Part shown: positions 59,768-64,000 of the stretch, one piece after another
Layout: the number at the start of each line of letters is the position of its first letter
How positions within the stretch are numbered: position 1 is the first letter of the stretch
Assembly: GCA_958299035.1 (NCBI GenBank)
Contig: CATQJL010000001.1
Location: forward strand, 22,241,433 to 22,305,432
Source: Cylicocyclus nassatus
Taxonomy: Eukaryota; Nematoda; Chromadorea; Rhabditida; Strongylidae
Direction: 5' to 3'
Length of the DNA: 64,000 nt
Made by a program: the position numbers and the translations under genes
The notes under the pieces: model-generated
Databases searched by the model: none
What the model was told of the DNA's origin: nothing
The model's input: only the letters and a program-made list of their open reading frames with translations

Positions 59768-59799
59768 CTTCAGCGACAACCAGATTGTTTAGAAGATGG

Positions 59800-61890
59800 C
59801 AGGTCAACCTTTCGATTGCGAAAAAGTAACATCAAAGCACGGTAGTCTATACCCACCTCGAGGCTTTCGAGCTATCGGATGACTGCTCGAAAGCCGCAAT
59901 GAATGCATCTTGACAAAACTGTGTATCCACACTTTTTGTTTTCGTTCTAGCAAATTGTTCCTCCGTTGTTTTTATATGTGTTGCTTCCTCATATAATTCA
60001 CGTAAAAATATATAACACCTCAGATGGCAAAAATATATAACACCTCGATAGCATCACACTCCTTCAATTTTTTGAATTATTCGCAGATATCCTACGCATT
60101 TGAAGTTTTGCTGCTATGGCAAGGTCATATGACAAAATTATTTACTCCAAGTTCAAAACGCTGGTACGCCAAGCCGCCAAGCCATTATGCAATGCTGTTC
60201 CAAAAAACCTTTTAACTTGGACTCTTGAAATCTGTCCTCTTGACGCGACCTCCATTACAGTTGATGATAGATCTGACAAGGAACATGTTTTTATTCAAAG
60301 TGGACGTTTTAGGTGAATTATGTATCGTTCTAGAGAACATCATACGCTGGCTATCACCTGTTTTCGAAATCTGCTGTGATCCTCCAAATGCCAACTTACG
60401 AACTTTTTTTTAGGTGAGAAAACTGACCGCGCATAGACCGAAATCATTGAAACACGTTCAAAATGAGGGTATCAAATTACTTTGTGCAGTGGATACTTTC
60501 TGTCTGATATGTGCCACTCATCGTTGCTCGATCTGTTGAAGAGACCGTAACGACTGTTTCTATAAAGAAAATGCTACTTTCCGCATCAAAAGCACCAAAA
60601 CTTGGCGTTCAGAAGTGCACAGCAGCTACTGAAGACAGAGTTGGAATCAGTCTCTGATTTTTTACAAAAAAAAGTATCAAACTTATTCCTACATGCCACT
60701 GAAAACACGTTCCTCATGAGTAAGAACTTGTAACGAGATGTCGCGCTTTGCGTTCAACGCTTTTGCTGAAGCTACTATCACAGGGTTATTGAGTTGCATG
60801 GTTGTAATTGTGACGTCGTATCAAGCGTCTTTTTGAGACTAACGGGCGGTGCAACGATATCCTAAGTACCCAAAACATCAATTTTTTTCTTCAAGAAATG
60901 GCAAGTGCTTTGCTGAATATATCAAAAATGCACGCAAACGACATGATATTCAATCGCTATCTTCTTGCTTAGATCCATGATGGTCAAATCCGCCACTTTC
61001 GTGGGTTTCTTGCTTGCTTAACTGTACCATATTGCAATATTGTTCACAATAAAGGACGAAATGCGGGCTCTTCTCATAACTGGAGCACTTGGGCAGCTGC
61101 TCTATACATTTCCCTCAACATGACTTTTTCTTTCTGTCAAATTATGTATCAGTACATTGCTGCTACTTACAATGCTTTACTCCTCTATTCTCGTTTGTAG
61201 GTGATTTCAACGTGAATAGTTTAAACTGTGTTGCTAACTAAACTAATTGTTGTGTTTTCACGGATTTCTAATGTTAGGGCATGCTGTTTGAAGCATTGAG
61301 ACAAACATCTAAATCAGCATGGGCGGAACATGTTATACAGCAGTCGTCAATGCACTCACAATGTAAAAGTAATTTAGTCTCAGTTTCAACGCCTTCAATC
61401 CGTTAATACACTCGCAAGAGTTGGCGCATTTGCTGCTCTTTTGTTGATTCAAACTGCTTGTATCATCCTTGATTCAACGGGATTGGCGGCTAGAAGGCGA
61501 CGCTCGCACCCGCGACGCAGTCTGCCTCTCTTTCGCGAGCGTGCTCTCTGATCATTCTCTAGCCTTGATAAGACCTGACCTCCCATTCGCAAATCACATT
61601 GAGTCAAAGAGTAGCGGGTGCAGTGGAGGACGATGAGGGTCATCCTGGTTGCTTGGAGTATTGAATAGGTGAGGATTGACACTCAGTCAGTAACTCGCAA
61701 GTGTAGGTCATGCTGGCAACATTTCCACGTGAACAAAACGTTACTCCTGTATCGTTGCTAAGTTGAGCTTGCTATATAGCCATGGAACAGATTTTCAAGT
61801 TTTGTGACACTACACTTTCTTTGTATGAAATATGGGCATAATAATGCTGAAAGTTTCACTTCAGAAACTTCTCCGGCGACACGATCACGC
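59800..61890. other. Intergenic, nothing supported
   Basis: No exon, RNA gene or clean-ended element was recognised. A short direct repeat, AAAATATATAACACCTC, occurs twice near 60004-60045. Otherwise AT-rich with short chance frames. Confidence 0.35.
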
Positions 61891-61895
61891 CATAA

Positions 61896-61958
61896 GCGTT
61901 GATGTAGTGGTAATGGTCTCAGCCATGATTGCTGAGACCATTACCACTACATCAACGC
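61896..61958. repeat. Perfect 28-bp hairpin, 7-nt loop
   Basis: The left arm 61896-61923 (GCGTTGATGTAGTGGTAATG then GTCTCAGC) is the exact complement of the right arm 61931-61958. The loop is CATGATT. There is no mismatch in 28 pairs, unlike the decayed repeats around it. It could be a very young mini-MITE, a small-RNA precursor or a cruciform. Confidence 0.85.
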
Positions 61959-61999
61959 GCAAGTATTAAAATGTTTTGTCGCGCCTTGCTAAGGGAAAC

Positions 62000-63540
62000 T
62001 CCAGCATTTGTAGAAAATAATGACTGCGAGTAATCAATAAGTTTCTTCCCCTGCAGCTACTTCGATGTCCTTGTCCGATTTATGGTCAAATCATAGTTTT
62101 CTGATTTGAGGCAGTAAAACAAAAAAAACGAGGATCCCCCTTTTGTGCTGAAGCATAAGTTTAAAATTTGGCCCACGGTGTAGAATTGAATTTCCTACCC
62201 GGAACATGCAGACAGCAACGCGTATACAGAAACAGTTGATGCGCTTCAGTAGAATTCCCTTTGTAAAACTCTCGTATGTTGTTGCTCCGATCCATTGACA
62301 TGGAGCAGAAAAACGTTTTTTTATGCATTCTAAGGAGAAGGACATGTCCTCCCTGGTAAACAAAGTTTTCCTCAATTTAAACTTGAGCTATAATGCTACT
62401 AAGCCCTAGCTAGTTTTTTGAATCACTCTTGTAGAAGATTTACTGTCAAAATCTTGCTGTGAGATTTTTCGTCAAATCGAACTACTTCATTTATGTGTGA
62501 TCGGCACGTCATCGTTCTCGAGGAAGGATGTCACGATTTACAGTTGATCGAGGCATAACAGTAACTTTGTATCGTACGCTGCCGCTAAAGACGTGACGTC
62601 TCCATCCAAGAATGCTGCACACCCTACTAGCTGATACAGAAGTTGATACGACCGTGATGTACATCAAGCATGATAGGGGATCTCCGGCCCTGGAACCATG
62701 CTTTATATCAGTGAAGATGTGAAGTTTTAAGTGACAGGAAAGTCAGAATTGGGGAGAATGACATGCTATGTCACTGAAGAAACAGATTGTCAAGGATGGA
62801 GTGATGCATTCTGTCAACAGAAGGAGTAACTCAAGACAAGAGTTACGTGCAGAACTTGTCGCCGATTTGAAGGCAGTAGCAGAAGTATTTCATGGCGAAC
62901 TAGGGAGATGCACAAAAACGAACGCGAAGCTATGCTTGAGAAATCTTTCAGTTTCTTTATCATGACTTATAATAAGCGGCTTAATCTGAAGTTGCGTGGA
63001 GTTTGTCCGTTACGAAATTACAGTGAGGAATGATTTACGATACTAAACATCATGTGAGGTTAAGATAGCGAGTATGGTTCATTTTTAACTACAGCTCACG
63101 TTGCAATAAAATAATTTAAGAGACAAGCTCTCAGAAAGTGAGTTTACCACGGTTCACGATGCCAGTGCGAACCTCTGCGAAGCAAAGGTGAAGCACTGGT
63201 TCAGGAAGAAGCGGCTAGTACCGTATGCGACTACGAAGGTGGATGCAGTAATCAAGCTGTAGGATGCCGCGAGGACGATGTCTGCAATAGAATACGCGGG
63301 GGGGGGCAGTACCTACAGGACTTTGTCAGGAAGAAAGACGATTCTTCTTGCGCCCGAATTCCCAAAGGCTGAAATGATGCCCTGCAGCTGCACCGGCTAG
63401 GCCACGTGATTTTTGCTGAGCGACTGAAGCAATTTGCTGATAGTCGAATGGGCATGGAGAAGCTAGCTAACAAACTTCATGATGATAGCCGAAGTCAGCT
63501 GAAAGCTCCAATACTTTTCTGAATCGATTTCGATTTGCCA
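62000..63540. other. Possible degraded coding sequence, unassigned
   Basis: Short protein-like pieces are seen on the plus strand: an open frame at 62768-62965 (ELRAELVADLKAVAEVFHGE), then 63150-63262 with EAKVKHWFRKKRLVPYATTK, then 63430-63520 with FAERLKQFADSRMGMEKLAN. Stops and frame changes separate them. They may be relics of one element. No family is assigned. Confidence 0.22.
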
Positions 63541-63543
63541 ACA

Positions 63544-64000
63544 TCTCTATATATAAAGCAAAAAATAGTGTATCTGTGAAAAAATCTGTGTATTTGTGTG
63601 TCTGTGCATGTTTCCCATAGCCATGAAAGATGAGCGGTGAAGCTCATTTTCATTTGCTGGTTATCAAGATATGGTAAGGCCGGTAGGAAGCGAACCCAAA
63701 AGAGTCGGAATCAAAAGAAGGGTAAGTTTCGCTAAGACGTCAAGCAGGATGGAGGCTCCAGAACGGAGTGGAACTCGGGATATCAACTCGTGAATTTACA
63801 ACAGAAAAAGCTGCTTCGTGTACTAGTCAAGTCATCAATAGACTTCCATTCTGACAATTCTACGCTCGATTAATAACGCAAGACCAGGTTCCAATCGACG
63901 TAATGTATGTGTTACTGTAAGGGCAAGAAATTCTAATGCCTTTTCAATCTCGATATGTTCCTTCATCGTTTAACTGTTTAGTTCGCTTCAAACTTCTCTG
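63544..64000 (+). mobile_element. Helitron-type 5-prime end
   Basis: TCTCTATATATAAAGC directly after A, followed by TGTGTGTCTGTGC-type sequence, matches the start of the Helitron-type elements at 29446 and 31737. The 3-prime end is not seen before the window ends. Confidence 0.45.

Noticed and set aside
1..64000. CRISPR arrays, prokaryotic defence or biosynthetic clusters, phage
   Set aside because: All recognisable genes are split by introns and belong to animal families; the tandem repeats seen have no spacer structure.

Overview
This is eukaryotic DNA, most likely from a rhabditid nematode, with a strongylid or hookworm-like parasite as the best guess. The reasons are AT-rich sequence, genes split into small exons with TTTCAG/TTGCAG-type acceptors, introns as short as 48-53 nt next to introns of several kb, gene families typical of worms, and dense short inverted-repeat transposons. 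I found no prokaryotic genes, CRISPR array or operon-like layout.

Four split genes can be reconstructed by matching reading frame and intron phase. (1) Plus strand 3353-12091: a GDP-D-glucose phosphorylase (GDPGP1 family), ten exons, frame intact from the first exon I can see. (2) Minus strand 17261-13737: a two-pass membrane protein with TMEM186-like topology; its first and last exons are uncertain. (3) Plus strand 20303-35110: a TMBIM4-like (Bax-inhibitor-1 family) protein whose first intron is about 13 kb and is almost entirely mobile elements. (4) Plus strand 51683-59389: a Golgi beta-1,4-galactosyl/N-acetylgalactosaminyltransferase, seven exons, with one extra A breaking the frame inside its WGWGxEDDD catalytic motif. 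A possible DRAM/TMEM150-like gene fragment (26817-27150) lies inside the TMBIM4 intron.

The rest is mostly repeats. They include an almost complete but inactive mariner (20870-22163), several mariner-ended foldback MITEs, two TTAA-flanked MITE families (piggyBac-like target sites), two copies of a 710-bp element with 9-bp target duplications, Helitron-type elements (one with a five-unit internal tandem array), a recurrent MITE family with TAACAAGGGAAtGG ends (five full copies and a fragment), large foldbacks, and a tRNA-derived SINE. Many sit inside introns, and three touch or abut exon boundaries.

The genes are unrelated housekeeping functions (sugar-nucleotide quality control, calcium/apoptosis-related membrane protein, glycosylation) and do not appear to form a pathway. 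I see no convincing novel multi-gene system. The unusual features are the transposon load on the TMBIM4 intron, the broken catalytic motif of the glycosyltransferase, and several undescribed-looking nonautonomous element families with clean ends.
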